DNA of 64,000 nt from Vallitalea longa (GTDB lineage Bacteria > Bacillota > Clostridia > Lachnospirales > Vallitaleaceae), in NCBI RefSeq assembly GCF_027923465.1, contig NZ_BRLB01000001.1, positions 248,001 through 312,000 on the forward strand. The letters are read 5' to 3'. How positions within the stretch are numbered: position 1 is the stretch's first letter; every line of letters begins with the position of its first letter. The translations under genes and the position numbers were made by a program. The notes below the pieces were generated by a model, which made no database searches, was not told where the DNA came from, and saw nothing but the letters and a program-made list of their open reading frames with translations. Shown here piece after piece: positions 43,818 through 52,881 of this stretch.

Positions 43818-44768
43818 TTACATTATATTTTGTGGTTGCCCCTTCATCCAAGATTCGATATTATCAAAACAGATTATCGCTCTCTTTACCAATGCTTCCT
43901 TTGTAGCAAAAGCAACATGTGGAGTGACTATGGTATTAGGTGTGTCAAATAAAGGGTAATTACTAGGAATTGGTGGCTCAACTTCAAATACGTCAATTCC
44001 TGCTCCAGCAATTTTCTCTTCCTTTAATGCCTTAGCTAATGCAGTATTATCAATAATTGGTCCTCTCGCTGTATTGATGAAAATAGCATCTGGTTTCATC
44101 ATATCAAAATGCTTCTTACTAATCATTCCTTTTGTATTTTCATTAAGAGGTAAATGTAAAGATACTATATCACTCTTGCTCATTACTTCTTCCAATGACA
44201 TGTACCTAACGCCTTTTTCTTTCAAATGCTCTTTTTCCGTTCTGCTATAAGCCAAAACATCACAACCAAAAGCCATACCTATTTCAATAACCTTTTCCCC
44301 AATGGCTCCAGTACCTATAATACCTAATTTTTTTCCTGCCAGTTCAAATCCAATTAATCCCGCTTTGGTTCCAGCTACTCTAGTAACTTTGTCACAGGTG
44401 ACTATGCGTCGATATAATCCCAACATTAAGCCATAAGCTAATTCTGCAACAGCATCCGTAGAATATCCTGCACAATTAGACACCAGAATGTTATTATTCT
44501 TACAATAATCCATATCCACATGATCTACACCCGTAAAAGCTACAGAGATCATTTTTAGATTCTTACACTCCCTTAGAACTGATTCACGAAAAGGCAAGTT
44601 GGTCAATATAACAACATCTGCATCTCTAGCCCTTTCAATTAGAACTTCTGTCTCTTCCCTTCTATCATGGTACTGAATAAACTCATGTCCTCCATCTTCA
44701 ATGAATTTTGATAGACCTTCCAATTTTTCCTGTACAACTCCCAATGGTTCAATTAATACTATTTTCAC
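43818..44768 (-). CDS. D-isomer-specific 2-hydroxyacid dehydrogenase
   Basis: A 316-residue NAD-dependent enzyme of the phosphoglycerate/glyoxylate/hydroxypyruvate dehydrogenase group. The Rossmann motif is KLGIIGTGAIGEKVIEIGMAFGC near residue 148; catalytic segments are NTARGPIIDNTALAKAL (Arg near 235), GAGIDVFEVEPP (Glu near 264) and TPHVAFATKEA (His near 284). It interconverts a 2-keto acid and a D-2-hydroxy acid in the cytosol; the specific substrate cannot be read. The tiny ORF at 43735-43806 follows closely. Confidence 0.92.
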   Translation of the reverse strand: MKIVLIEPLGVVQEKLEGLSKFIEDGGHEFIQYHDRREETEVLIERARDADVVILTNLPFRESVLRECKNLKMISVAFTGVDHVDMDYCKNNNILVSNCAGYSTDAVAELAYGLMLGLYRRIVTCDKVTRVAGTKAGLIGFELAGKKLGIIGTGAIGEKVIEIGMAFGCDVLAYSRTEKEHLKEKGVRYMSLEEVMSKSDIVSLHLPLNENTKGMISKKHFDMMKPDAIFINTARGPIIDNTALAKALKEEKIAGAGIDVFEVEPPIPSNYPLFDTPNTIVTPHVAFATKEALVKRAIICFDNIESWMKGQPQNIM

Positions 44769-44955
44769 TTTTTTATCCTCACTTTCATATCTTTTTAATA
44801 TAAGTTATAATACTTTGCTAATACCAACATTTTCAAATTATTTCTCTAGAATATTTTCTCAATTGTTTTCGTTCTCTATATTATAACATCTCTATTGCAA
44901 TCTTTTGAATAGATATATGTAAATGCCTCTTCTCCACCTCCATATGCCCATTATA

Positions 44956-45510
44956 TTATAGTTTTCTATATATTATTTTTTCCACTATTGTCGCCATTTG
45001 TTCTGGAGTTTCACGTTGTTCTTTTTCCATCCATATAGTCGTAATGCTCCAGTATCCACCCATATTGAAATGATGAGCATAATATAAACTGTCCTGTCGC
45101 TTCATGGTATCCTCTATTTCTTCTAGTAATACATGGTCTACCAAAATAGCTACATATGCTAAGAATTCAGGCAATCTATCTCCAACAAAATATAGCATAT
45201 CAGATTTTCGTAGCAGCTTAAGAAAATCCAAATGCTGGTTCCAGAATTCAAAATAAGATACACTAACAGAATATAGCGTCATCTCATCTTTTTCACGTAT
45301 CTTTTGAGCAAAATCTTTTAATATTACATTACAATAAAGAATTAATATATCATCTTTATTTCTGAAATGCCTATAAAACGTTCTACGTCCTATATGTGCT
45401 TTTGAAGCAATATCAACAATAGTTATTTTCCTATATTTTCTCTTATACATTAAAGTTAGTAACGCATTCATAATCCACTCTTGTGTTTGAGTGACTGTAA
45501 TCTCCATCAT
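44956..45510 (-). CDS. TetR/AcrR family transcriptional regulator
   Basis: A 184-residue TetR protein. The N-terminal helix-turn-helix is ITIVDIASKAHIGRRTFYRHFRNKDDIL (residues about 28-55); the rest is the all-helical ligand domain ending with MEKEQRETPEQMATIVEKII, the C-terminal form seen in clostridial TetR proteins of the TetR_C_7-like type. It is divergent from the alpha/beta hydrolase gene, and the shared intergenic region contains two GGCACA-based inverted repeats, so it probably represses that hydrolase and itself. Confidence 0.88.
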   Translation of the reverse strand: MMEITVTQTQEWIMNALLTLMYKRKYRKITIVDIASKAHIGRRTFYRHFRNKDDILILYCNVILKDFAQKIREKDEMTLYSVSVSYFEFWNQHLDFLKLLRKSDMLYFVGDRLPEFLAYVAILVDHVLLEEIEDTMKRQDSLYYAHHFNMGGYWSITTIWMEKEQRETPEQMATIVEKIIYRKL

Positions 45511-45523
45511 ATCTACTCCTCAT

Positions 45524-45623
45524 GGCACATTTTTTGAATAATGTGCCTATATTTACTGATTTATTGTAAAAAATATCTTTTAGTATTATACTACATTAAA
45601 AGCATATGGCACAAGTGTGTCAT
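45524..45623. promoter_or_regulatory. Divergent regulatory region with two TetR-type operators
   Basis: GGCACATT-N8-AATGTGCC (45524-45547) is a perfect inverted repeat next to the TetR start; ATGGCAC-AAGT-GTGTCAT (45606-45623) is a one-mismatch repeat near the hydrolase start. Both contain TGGCACA. Between them a plus-strand promoter TTGTAA (45564-45569), 17 bp, TATACT (45587-45592) drives the hydrolase, so the second operator sits at about +14 to +31. Confidence 0.65.
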
Positions 45624-45663
45624 AGATATTATGTTGCTATAAAAAATCGTAGGAGGTTCATCT

Positions 45664-46554
45664 ATGTTAAAAACAAATATGAAGGAAGAATTTGAAAAAT
45701 ACAATACTCTGATGCCAATAAAACATGCACATATTGATAACGAAGATTTTCCCTATCGCTATTATAGAAATGTTAACCCAGCAAAGGATATTACGTTAGT
45801 TTTTCTAGCTGGTGGAACTGGTCTAGCTGATTCATTCTTTTTATTGTTCAGTTCATTTGCAGATAAATATAATTTACTGATATTCAATTATCCGAAAGCA
45901 TTTAATACCAATGCCAAACTAGCTGATGCTTTTGCAGAGTTACTCATGCAATTGGATATACATAATGTTTACTTAGTAGGACAATCCTATGGTGGACTAT
46001 TTGCTCAAGTAATGGCAAAAAGACATCCTGAATCATTGAAGGGTCTGATTTTATCTGGTACATGCTCTATGTATAATGACCTGACATACAAAGGAATTGC
46101 TAATATAATTAAATTCATCAGTCCAAAAAAACTTAAGAAAAACCTAAGAAAAGACAGACTCGTTCCTAATATATTGCTACCACCGTTTTTAAAACTAGTA
46201 TTCAAGAAAGTATCTTCTCAATACAAAACTGCCCAAAACTTTAACCCTGTTATTGATTTATTAAGAGACTCTATCAATAAAGAATATTGGTATCACATGG
46301 ATTTATTACTAGGAGACTTGATGAATGTATATGGTACACATAAACCAGCTGACTTCAAATCTTTTCAAAATGAAGTAATGCTTATTTTTTCAGAACAGGA
46401 TACTTTCTTCTGTGACGAGCTTAGAGAGGCTTTGATACGATTGATGCCAAAATCTACAGTTGTTAATAATATAGATGGCGGGCACCTTGCTTTAATGATC
46501 AACCCAGAAAACTATATTGATATGATTAATACATTTATCTATGAGAGAAATTAG
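45664..46554 (+). CDS. Alpha/beta hydrolase
   Basis: A 296-residue esterase/lipase-type hydrolase without signal peptide. The oxyanion segment is VFLAGGTGLADSF, the nucleophile elbow VGQSYGGLFA (Ser108), the acid SEQDTFF (Asp246) and the base DGGHLALM (His274). A lysine-rich lid region SPKKLKKNLRKDRLV lies near 160. AGGAGG is 8 bases before the ATG. Substrate is unknown; the divergent TetR regulator suggests induction by a hydrophobic compound that the enzyme may modify. Confidence 0.9.
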   Translation: MLKTNMKEEFEKYNTLMPIKHAHIDNEDFPYRYYRNVNPAKDITLVFLAGGTGLADSFFLLFSSFADKYNLLIFNYPKAFNTNAKLADAFAELLMQLDIHNVYLVGQSYGGLFAQVMAKRHPESLKGLILSGTCSMYNDLTYKGIANIIKFISPKKLKKNLRKDRLVPNILLPPFLKLVFKKVSSQYKTAQNFNPVIDLLRDSINKEYWYHMDLLLGDLMNVYGTHKPADFKSFQNEVMLIFSEQDTFFCDELREALIRLMPKSTVVNNIDGGHLALMINPENYIDMINTFIYERN

Positions 46555-46595
46555 TTCTATATATGAGTTTGTGTTTATGCTAGCTATAGATTAAA

Positions 46596-46634
46596 AAAGT
46601 AAAGGTGTAATTGTGTAATCAATACCTTTACTTT
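46596..46634 (+). terminator. Terminator of the alpha/beta hydrolase gene
   Basis: AAAGTAAAGGT (46596-46606) and ACCTTTACTTT (46624-46634) form a perfect 11-bp stem about 40 bp after the stop codon; the downstream T-run is short. Confidence 0.7.
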
Positions 46635-46714
46635 AAATATGTAGAATATCTGTTTTCAAACAATATTTCTTATGCATTTTCTTGATGATAGAGTATATAT
46701 AACCTTATTCACTA

Positions 46715-47701
46715 TTAACGATTTTCAAATATGGGTTCAATATGTTCTTTTATAAGTTCTAAACTATCTTTTACATCTTGTCTAAAAAATGCAGCAATAG
46801 AAACCACTATTTTTTTCTTGGCATTGAAATAAATCACATTTCCTCCATCTCCCATAGCTGCACAGGCATGTTCATCATCATCAATAATCCACCATAAATA
46901 TCCATAGGAAAGATTCATTTCTTCCCATCGGCTATGCTCCTTCATACTCTCGTCGATCCATGCTACCGATACAATTTGCCTTCCATTCCACATTCCCCTA
47001 TTTTGATACAATTGCCCTATCTTAGCCATATCCAAAGGAGAAAGAGTAAGTCCCCATCCTCCTGTATTCACTCCATTTGAATCAGCAACCCAGCCACTGA
47101 TGTCATTAGCTTGATTAAATGCTAGTTGTTCTTCTTTGCTATGAAAAACCACATTATCCTCAACAGTTATTCCCAGTGGTGAAAATAAATTTTCTGTTGC
47201 GAAATCAAGCACAGATTGCCCAGTTGATTTTATAAGGATGCCCGATAGAATATCTGGTCCAATGAGAGGAGTATATTTAAATTTTCCTATCTCTCCCTTA
47301 CCTCCTAATAGATCAAGAGTAAATTTTACCCAATCATCACTAGTGAAATATTTTATGTAGGGTACAGAAGAATTATATTTGTAAGGAGCTGTCATTGTCA
47401 TCAGATTCTTAAGTGTAACATTCTGTATTGTTTTTTCTCCTCTTTTGACTATGTAATCAGGAAAGAAATCCAATACTTTCTGGTTGATACTTTTGATATA
47501 CCCTTTATCCATGGCAATCCCCATCAATATTGAAACGATGCTTTTTGTTACTGAGTAAACATGTAACCGGCTAGTATTATTACAGTCATTAAAGTACTTC
47601 TCATACAGTGTTTTACCATCTTTTAGTACAACCATACCTGCAATATTATTATGCTCATTGTTTATTTTCTTTTCCAACTCTTTTACTATTTCTTGATTCA
47701 T
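46715..47701 (-). CDS. Serine hydrolase, class C beta-lactamase/penicillin-binding fold
   Basis: A 328-residue beta-lactamase-family protein without an obvious signal peptide. The nucleophile motif is YSVTKSIV (Ser50-x-x-Lys53); SYGYLWW near 270 is the Tyr motif region, and MGDGGNVIYF replaces the KTG box, as in esterase or peptidase-like members. Family enzymes are often esterases, D-aminopeptidases or 6-aminohexanoate-dimer-hydrolase-like; resistance is unlikely from a cytoplasmic protein. A MerR-type regulator gene lies 96 bp upstream on the same strand and may control it. Confidence 0.88.
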   Translation of the reverse strand: MNQEIVKELEKKINNEHNNIAGMVVLKDGKTLYEKYFNDCNNTSRLHVYSVTKSIVSILMGIAMDKGYIKSINQKVLDFFPDYIVKRGEKTIQNVTLKNLMTMTAPYKYNSSVPYIKYFTSDDWVKFTLDLLGGKGEIGKFKYTPLIGPDILSGILIKSTGQSVLDFATENLFSPLGITVEDNVVFHSKEEQLAFNQANDISGWVADSNGVNTGGWGLTLSPLDMAKIGQLYQNRGMWNGRQIVSVAWIDESMKEHSRWEEMNLSYGYLWWIIDDDEHACAAMGDGGNVIYFNAKKKIVVSIAAFFRQDVKDSLELIKEHIEPIFENR

Positions 47702-47797
47702 ATAATCTTCTCCTTTATAAGTTATTGTCTTTTCAACTCCATCATATTTCTTAGTTCCTATTCTAATATGAAAGTTGAGTAATCGTAGCTTATTAGT

Positions 47798-48631
47798 CTA
47801 GTTATTTGACACTTTCTTTTTGACAGGATAGTATATTTCAGTTATGAGTTCACTCTCTTTTTGAACTTGTGAAGGGTCAGTTACATACACTTCATAGAGG
47901 GCGTTGTCAGATTCATATCCTTCCTTTTCTGCCCATTCACGTTGTTTAGTATATACAGAAGATAAGTTAGAATAAGAGCCATACAGAACTGTCTTCAAAC
48001 ATAGTCCTGGGTTAAAATCTCTTGTACCTGTAACATACTCTTTTACCGGAATGGCAAATTCTGTGTCCAAACCGAATGGAGTAAATTCTGGGCTATGAAA
48101 AAGTACCATTGGTGGGGCAAACATGGTTAGTTTATCATTATTAATTTTTTTGAATAAATCAGTAAAACAATTACCATATTCTTCAGCAAATTCATATTCA
48201 AGAACCATTTTTCGGATAGATAAAAGATACATCTTAGGTACTTCCACAAGCCTAACATCGATATCCTCAAGATATGACATCATTGATTTTCCTTGTTTCA
48301 GATTTGATATATCATCATTCAGTTGGTCTAGATTTCTTTTAATATCCTGTACTTGTTTCTCCATTTCTTTTCTCTTCTTGGTAAGAACTAAATAAAGCTT
48401 TTCATCCATTGATTCTTCGGATTCCAGGATTGTTTTGATTTCTTCCAAAGAAAATTTGTATGATTTTAGTCGGTTGATAAACAACATGGTTTCTAATTGT
48501 TCAATGGAATAATATCTATAGCCATTTTCAGGATTGATTTCAACAGGCATGATTAACCCTATTTCTGCATAATAACGAAGGGTTTTAGTAGATACCTTGC
48601 ATATATTCGAAAACTCTCCAATAGATAACAT
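47798..48631 (-). CDS. MerR family transcriptional regulator with GyrI-like effector domain
   Basis: A 277-residue BmrR-type activator: LSIGEFSNICKVSTKTLRYYAEIGLIMPVEINPENGYRYYS is the MerR DNA-binding domain, a coiled coil around residues 80-120 (LVLTKKRKEMEKQVQDIKRNLDQL) mediates dimers, and residues about 125-277 form a GyrI-like small-molecule-binding domain. Such proteins twist promoters with over-long spacers when bound to cationic or lipophilic compounds. Its own promoter has exactly this form (48672-48702). The serine hydrolase downstream is the likely target. Confidence 0.9.
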   Translation of the reverse strand: MLSIGEFSNICKVSTKTLRYYAEIGLIMPVEINPENGYRYYSIEQLETMLFINRLKSYKFSLEEIKTILESEESMDEKLYLVLTKKRKEMEKQVQDIKRNLDQLNDDISNLKQGKSMMSYLEDIDVRLVEVPKMYLLSIRKMVLEYEFAEEYGNCFTDLFKKINNDKLTMFAPPMVLFHSPEFTPFGLDTEFAIPVKEYVTGTRDFNPGLCLKTVLYGSYSNLSSVYTKQREWAEKEGYESDNALYEVYVTDPSQVQKESELITEIYYPVKKKVSNN

Positions 48632-48671
48632 AGATTATCCTCCTTTCAGCGTATCCTGTATGTTTACCATT

Positions 48672-48702
48672 ATCTTACACCTTGCCCTAAGGGTAAAGTC
48701 AA
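48672..48702 (-). promoter_or_regulatory. MerR-type promoter with 19-bp spacer
   Basis: TTGACT (complement of 48697-48702) and TAAGAT (48672-48677) are 19 bp apart, and the spacer carries the inverted repeat ACCCTTAGGGCAAGGT of classic MerR/TipA/BmrR operators (GCCCTAAGGGT on plus). This directly supports autoactivation by the adjacent MerR protein. Confidence 0.85.
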
Positions 48703-48892
48703 GGGAGGATTTTATCTTTTAAAATCTGCAACTACTTATGCTAGGTGGACACTACAAATTTTAGTTGTGGACTGAACAAATTTTTTCTGTTTTATTAAGG
48801 CTTTTAAATCAAGTATAATTTAGTTAATGATTTGTGTCAAAAATTTAACAAACTATTTATAGGTGTAAAATAACTTAAAGGAGATGCTAAGT

Positions 48893-50845
48893 ATGCCTAA
48901 ATTCAATAATTATCCAAATATATTCAAACCATTACAAGTCGGTAATATGACAATTAAAAATCGTATTACATTCACTCCACTTGTTTCTTGTCATGCGGAT
49001 GCGGAAGGAAGAGTTACAACAGAACTCGTTGATTTTCTTGGAGCTCAAGCTAGAACTGGTGCTTCCGTTGTAACAATTGGAGCCACAGCAATTGATGCTG
49101 AAAAAGCAGAAGATTTTCTAGGTGCATTATCAATTACAAGAGATAAAGATATCATGGGACTTTCGCGACTTGCAGAAGAAGTGCATAGATTTGGCTGTAA
49201 ATTATCAGTAGAGCTCAATCATGCTGGACGTGCTGCACATACAGATTTGCTTGTAGGAGATGCCTTAGCACCATCAAATATTCCTCTTCAAGGAAAAGCT
49301 AGATATATAAAAGAGTTAACTCAAAGAGACATTGATGACATTATTAATAAATTCTCTGACTGTGCATACAGATGTATGGTTTCAGGATTTGATATGGTAA
49401 TGCTACATGGTGCACATGGTAATCTTATTGCTCAATTCCTCTCACCATTAAGCAATAAACGTACTGACTGGTATGGAGGCAGTCTTGAAAATCGTATGAG
49501 ATTCCCACTCGAAATAATCAAAGCCATCAGAGCAAAATGTGGAAACAAGATTGCAATAGATTTTCGTATTAGTGCAGATGAATGTACACCTGGTGGTATG
49601 AAGGTTGACGAAGTTATTGAATTTCTTAAGGTAGCTCAAGAAGATCTAGATATGGTTCATATATCAAGAGGATTAATTGTAGACTTGAACTATGCTAAGT
49701 ATACGTTACCAACTTACTTATCTGAGCATTGTGTAAATGCTGAAAACTCAGCTAAGGTAAAGGCTGCTCTTGATATACCAGTATGTGTAGTTGGAGCTGT
49801 CACTACTCTTGAAGAAGCTGAAGAAATTCTAGAAAAGGGACAGGCTGATGTTATTGGTATGGCACGTGCACTTTTAGTTGATGGTGAAACTGTAACCAAA
49901 GGCTATAGAGGTGAAAGTAATAAAATCAGACCTTGTATGCGTTGCTACAATTGTATAAAATCAATTTTTCCAGGTTGGCCAGTCCGTTGTAGTCTAAATC
50001 CAGTTGTAGGTCGTGAAACAAAATACAGGACAATCCAAAAATCAGATAAGAAAAAAAATGTTATGATTGTTGGAGGTGGTGTGGCAGGAATGATGGCTGC
50101 GGAAACTGCTGTAAAACGTGGACATGATGTTACTATTTATGATAAAGCTAATCGTCTTGGCGGGCTACTTCATGAGGCAAGCATATTACCATTCAAGAGA
50201 GATTTAAAGAGATATCTTGATTGGCAAGTAAAGAATATAGAGAACTGTGGTGCCAAGATAATTTTAAATACAGAAGTAACTAAAGAAATAGTTGAACAGG
50301 TTAACCCTGATGCCCTTGTAGTATGTACAGGATCTACACCAATAATTCCACCAATAGATGGAATTGATGGAAAAAATGTAATTTCAGTGTTTGAAGCTGA
50401 TAAAGGTAATGTAGAAATAGGAGAAGAAGTAGTTATCTGTGGTGGTGGACTTTCTGGATGTGAAAGCGCATTAGCTCTAGCACAAAAAGGTAAAAAAGTA
50501 ACTGTTGTTGATATGATGCCAGTTGAATCATTGTGTAGCGAAAACTTTATAGTTAACAAAATAGACTTATTTGATTTACTAAAAGAACACAATGTTAAAT
50601 TGATCGGTAATGTTAAAGTTGAGAAAATCAATGAAAACGGTGTTGATATAATTGATAGAAATTGGAAGAGAAGCATGGTAAAGGCCGATACTGTAGTAAT
50701 TGCTCTAGGAATGAAACCTACAGTTGAATCAGTAAATGAATTAAATTCATTAATTCCTGAAACATATGTTGTTGGCGATTGTGCCACTGTTAAGGATATT
50801 CACAATGCTATTCACTCAGCTTTCAATGTTGCAGTAGAGATTTAA
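48893..50845 (+). CDS. NADH:flavin oxidoreductase, old-yellow-enzyme/2,4-dienoyl-CoA reductase type
   Basis: A 650-residue three-domain ene-reductase. Residues ~8-330 are an FMN TIM barrel (FKPLQVGNMTIKNRITFTPL, ELNHAGRAA, LHGAHGNLIAQFLSP, DWYGGSLENRMRFPLEI). A 4Fe-4S site follows (RPCMRCYNCIKSIFPGWPVRC). The C-terminal half binds FAD and NAD(P): VMIVGGGVAGMMAAE and EVVICGGGLSGCESA, ending with YVVGDCATVKDI. Relatives include FadH, bile-acid BaiCD/BaiH and trimethylamine dehydrogenase; the substrate is an enoyl compound but not identifiable. I choose ATG 48893, 9 bases after AAGGAG. A LysR gene lies convergent. Confidence 0.92.
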   Translation: MPKFNNYPNIFKPLQVGNMTIKNRITFTPLVSCHADAEGRVTTELVDFLGAQARTGASVVTIGATAIDAEKAEDFLGALSITRDKDIMGLSRLAEEVHRFGCKLSVELNHAGRAAHTDLLVGDALAPSNIPLQGKARYIKELTQRDIDDIINKFSDCAYRCMVSGFDMVMLHGAHGNLIAQFLSPLSNKRTDWYGGSLENRMRFPLEIIKAIRAKCGNKIAIDFRISADECTPGGMKVDEVIEFLKVAQEDLDMVHISRGLIVDLNYAKYTLPTYLSEHCVNAENSAKVKAALDIPVCVVGAVTTLEEAEEILEKGQADVIGMARALLVDGETVTKGYRGESNKIRPCMRCYNCIKSIFPGWPVRCSLNPVVGRETKYRTIQKSDKKKNVMIVGGGVAGMMAAETAVKRGHDVTIYDKANRLGGLLHEASILPFKRDLKRYLDWQVKNIENCGAKIILNTEVTKEIVEQVNPDALVVCTGSTPIIPPIDGIDGKNVISVFEADKGNVEIGEEVVICGGGLSGCESALALAQKGKKVTVVDMMPVESLCSENFIVNKIDLFDLLKEHNVKLIGNVKVEKINENGVDIIDRNWKRSMVKADTVVIALGMKPTVESVNELNSLIPETYVVGDCATVKDIHNAIHSAFNVAVEI

Positions 50846-50850
50846 CCACA

Positions 50851-50900
50851 ATTGAAGGAACCAAGAATACTATAGAATTCTTGGTCCTTCAACCTTTTTT
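50851..50900. terminator. Terminator shared by the ene-reductase and LysR genes
   Basis: TTGAAGG-ACCAAGAA and TTCTTGGT-CCTTCAA form a long stem (50851-50892) followed by CCTTTTTTT on plus. The stop codon of the convergent LysR gene lies in its right arm. Confidence 0.88.
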
Positions 50901-51767
50901 TATTATATAGTCTATCAATTTTTTCACAATCTTAGATACTGGTTTATCTTTCTTCAACAAGAAACCATATTCCCAAATGAAAGTCTTATCTTCAAAAGGT
51001 ATTGCTACAACATTATTGTATCTAGTTTCTAACCAAACGTGTTCTGCACAAATCAGCATACCTCTATTCTCACTTACAAGAGCTGTCATAACTTCAATTT
51101 CATTAGTCTTAAAGATAAAATTTGGTGAAATATTGTGCTGTCTGAATTTTTCAACCTGATAGTGATATAATTGCAATCTTTCATCACATGTAATTAATGG
51201 CTCGTTTTTTAATTTCTTGATATTGACTGTTTTCAATTTGGCAAAATCATTATCTTTATTTACCAACAGCATAAGTGGTTCTGATTTGATAGATATAAAA
51301 TCAATATTATTTGAGTAAACTGGTTTAATGCTAATTGCAGTATCTATGTTTTCATTTAAAACCATATCTTTGCATAATTCATCAAGATAATCCATTGTTT
51401 CAACCTTGATATCAGTATAATCATTCATGAAATCTATAAATATCATCGGTGACAATGAGCGCAATACCCCTAAAGATATACCAATAGAGATTGTCCCCTT
51501 ATTGATATCAAAATGTGAGTAAATATCATCGCAAACGGAATCATATTGCTTTAAGAGAGTATCTACTTTTTCATATAAGTACAATCCGTCATTAGTTAGT
51601 TCTACACCCGTAGGTGTTCTATTGAAAAGCTTGGTCTTTAATCTCTTTTCAAGGTTTTTGATTGAGGTACTTAACGCTTGTTGAGAGATATATAAGGATT
51701 TTGCTGCTTTTGATATATTCTTATATTTACATACGGACGTAAAATATTTAAAATCTTTGATTTCCAA
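50889..51767 (-). CDS. LysR family transcriptional regulator
   Basis: A 292-residue LysR-type regulator: N-terminal winged helix (FTSVCKYKNISKAAKSLYISQQALSTSIKNLEKRL) and a periplasmic-binding-like effector domain (GTISIGISLGVLRSLSP, VSENRGMLICAEHVWLET). I choose TTG at 51767 because AAAGGGG lies 7 bases upstream; the ATG at 51785 has no site and would add six residues. It is convergent with the ene-reductase gene and could regulate it or a locus elsewhere; no divergent partner is present. Confidence 0.9.
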   Translation of the reverse strand: MEIKDFKYFTSVCKYKNISKAAKSLYISQQALSTSIKNLEKRLKTKLFNRTPTGVELTNDGLYLYEKVDTLLKQYDSVCDDIYSHFDINKGTISIGISLGVLRSLSPMIFIDFMNDYTDIKVETMDYLDELCKDMVLNENIDTAISIKPVYSNNIDFISIKSEPLMLLVNKDNDFAKLKTVNIKKLKNEPLITCDERLQLYHYQVEKFRQHNISPNFIFKTNEIEVMTALVSENRGMLICAEHVWLETRYNNVVAIPFEDKTFIWEYGFLLKKDKPVSKIVKKLIDYIIKKG

Positions 51768-51929
51768 TAGTATACCCCTTTCCATTGCACTTATTATAAT
51801 ACATTCAATACAGTATTATTTTCATATCTCTACTGATTTATAATACCATCAATCCAGTTTTATTTACACATATTTTTTCTACATTAATTATCCCTAGCTT
51901 AAGTATATTACAACTTTTATATTCATCAA

Positions 51930-52682
51930 CTACAATTTCACATTAGGATTCAAGTATCGTTTTCTTTTTTTCGTCTTACCTTTGTAATCAATTGCTTTGT
52001 TTGGACAACTTTGAATACAGGACGCACATAATTCACAATGATGATTCCAACTTGGTTTACCCTTGACCATTGTGATATTATCTACTGGACATCTCTCTGC
52101 ACACAAACCACATCCAATGCAATTGTTATCCACTGTAAAATATTTATCTGCTTCATGGAACTCATTGATATGTTTGTAAAAACTATTATAAAACAGACGG
52201 TCTATAACGGCATGACTTTTCTCTATCTTAGATTCTTTTCTTGTTTTTACACAATCATATATGTCAACAATTCTCTTAGACTCTTTTTCAAATAACTTCT
52301 CCTGCACTTTTTTGCTCTTAGCTCCGTAACCAAAGATATAATTGCCAGGCATATTAATTAAAAATCCTGCTGATAGTTTCAATCCCTTTTCTTTCAATAT
52401 ATGCTCACACTGGTCAAGTGCTTTACCTGGAAGTCCTCCATAATTAGCAATAGCATATATATACGTATTCTCCGAAACATCCAACTTACATAAAAAATCA
52501 CAGATAACCAGTGGTAGCCCCCAATAATATACTGGGAAAACAATTCCTAGTGTTTTTGTATCAATTTTTTCTCCTGAATATTTTGCAATCTTATGTACTG
52601 AACATTGACTGAGCTTCTCGTTCAAATCATTGGCAATCTGCAAACTGTTACCAGTACCTGTAAAATAATATATCTTATTCAT
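51930..52682 (-). CDS. Flavodoxin-ferredoxin fusion (EFR1 type)
   Basis: A 250-residue electron-transfer protein. The N-terminal flavodoxin-like domain has IYYFTGTGNSLQIANDLN and GIVFPVYYWGLPLVICDFL; the C-terminal part is a 2[4Fe-4S] ferredoxin with CIGCGLCAERCPVDNI and CELCASCIQSCPNKAI, and a basic tail KTKKRKRYLNPNVKL. EFR1 ferredoxins are common in clostridia as low-potential carriers. Own transcription unit between the LysR and AraC genes. It might feed electrons to the nearby ene-reductase or dehalogenase-like protein, but there is no sequence proof. Confidence 0.92.
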   Translation of the reverse strand: MNKIYYFTGTGNSLQIANDLNEKLSQCSVHKIAKYSGEKIDTKTLGIVFPVYYWGLPLVICDFLCKLDVSENTYIYAIANYGGLPGKALDQCEHILKEKGLKLSAGFLINMPGNYIFGYGAKSKKVQEKLFEKESKRIVDIYDCVKTRKESKIEKSHAVIDRLFYNSFYKHINEFHEADKYFTVDNNCIGCGLCAERCPVDNITMVKGKPSWNHHCELCASCIQSCPNKAIDYKGKTKKRKRYLNPNVKL

Positions 52683-52881
52683 ATTATACCTCCAACATTT
52701 CTTTCACTATTATCCTTAGATTTTATTGGTTGAATCATTGTTATTATAGTATCTGTTTTCTATCCTTAAACCATCCTGCATTACATTTTTAACTCATAGC
52801 TTTTTGATTCTATTAATATAAAATCTGCTTGGACATGTTTATTCTAATACAAATAGATATATAATTACTTTCAATTAGTTG

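Noticed and set aside
48754-48784. Direct repeat ACAAATTTT upstream of the ene-reductase
   Set aside because: Low complexity; could be a LysR site but without dyad symmetry it is not supported.
50170-50787. 205-codon minus-strand frame inside the ene-reductase
   Set aside because: Shadow of the FAD domain coding strand; composition is unnatural (Ser/Thr/Ile/Phe-rich) and no start site is seen.
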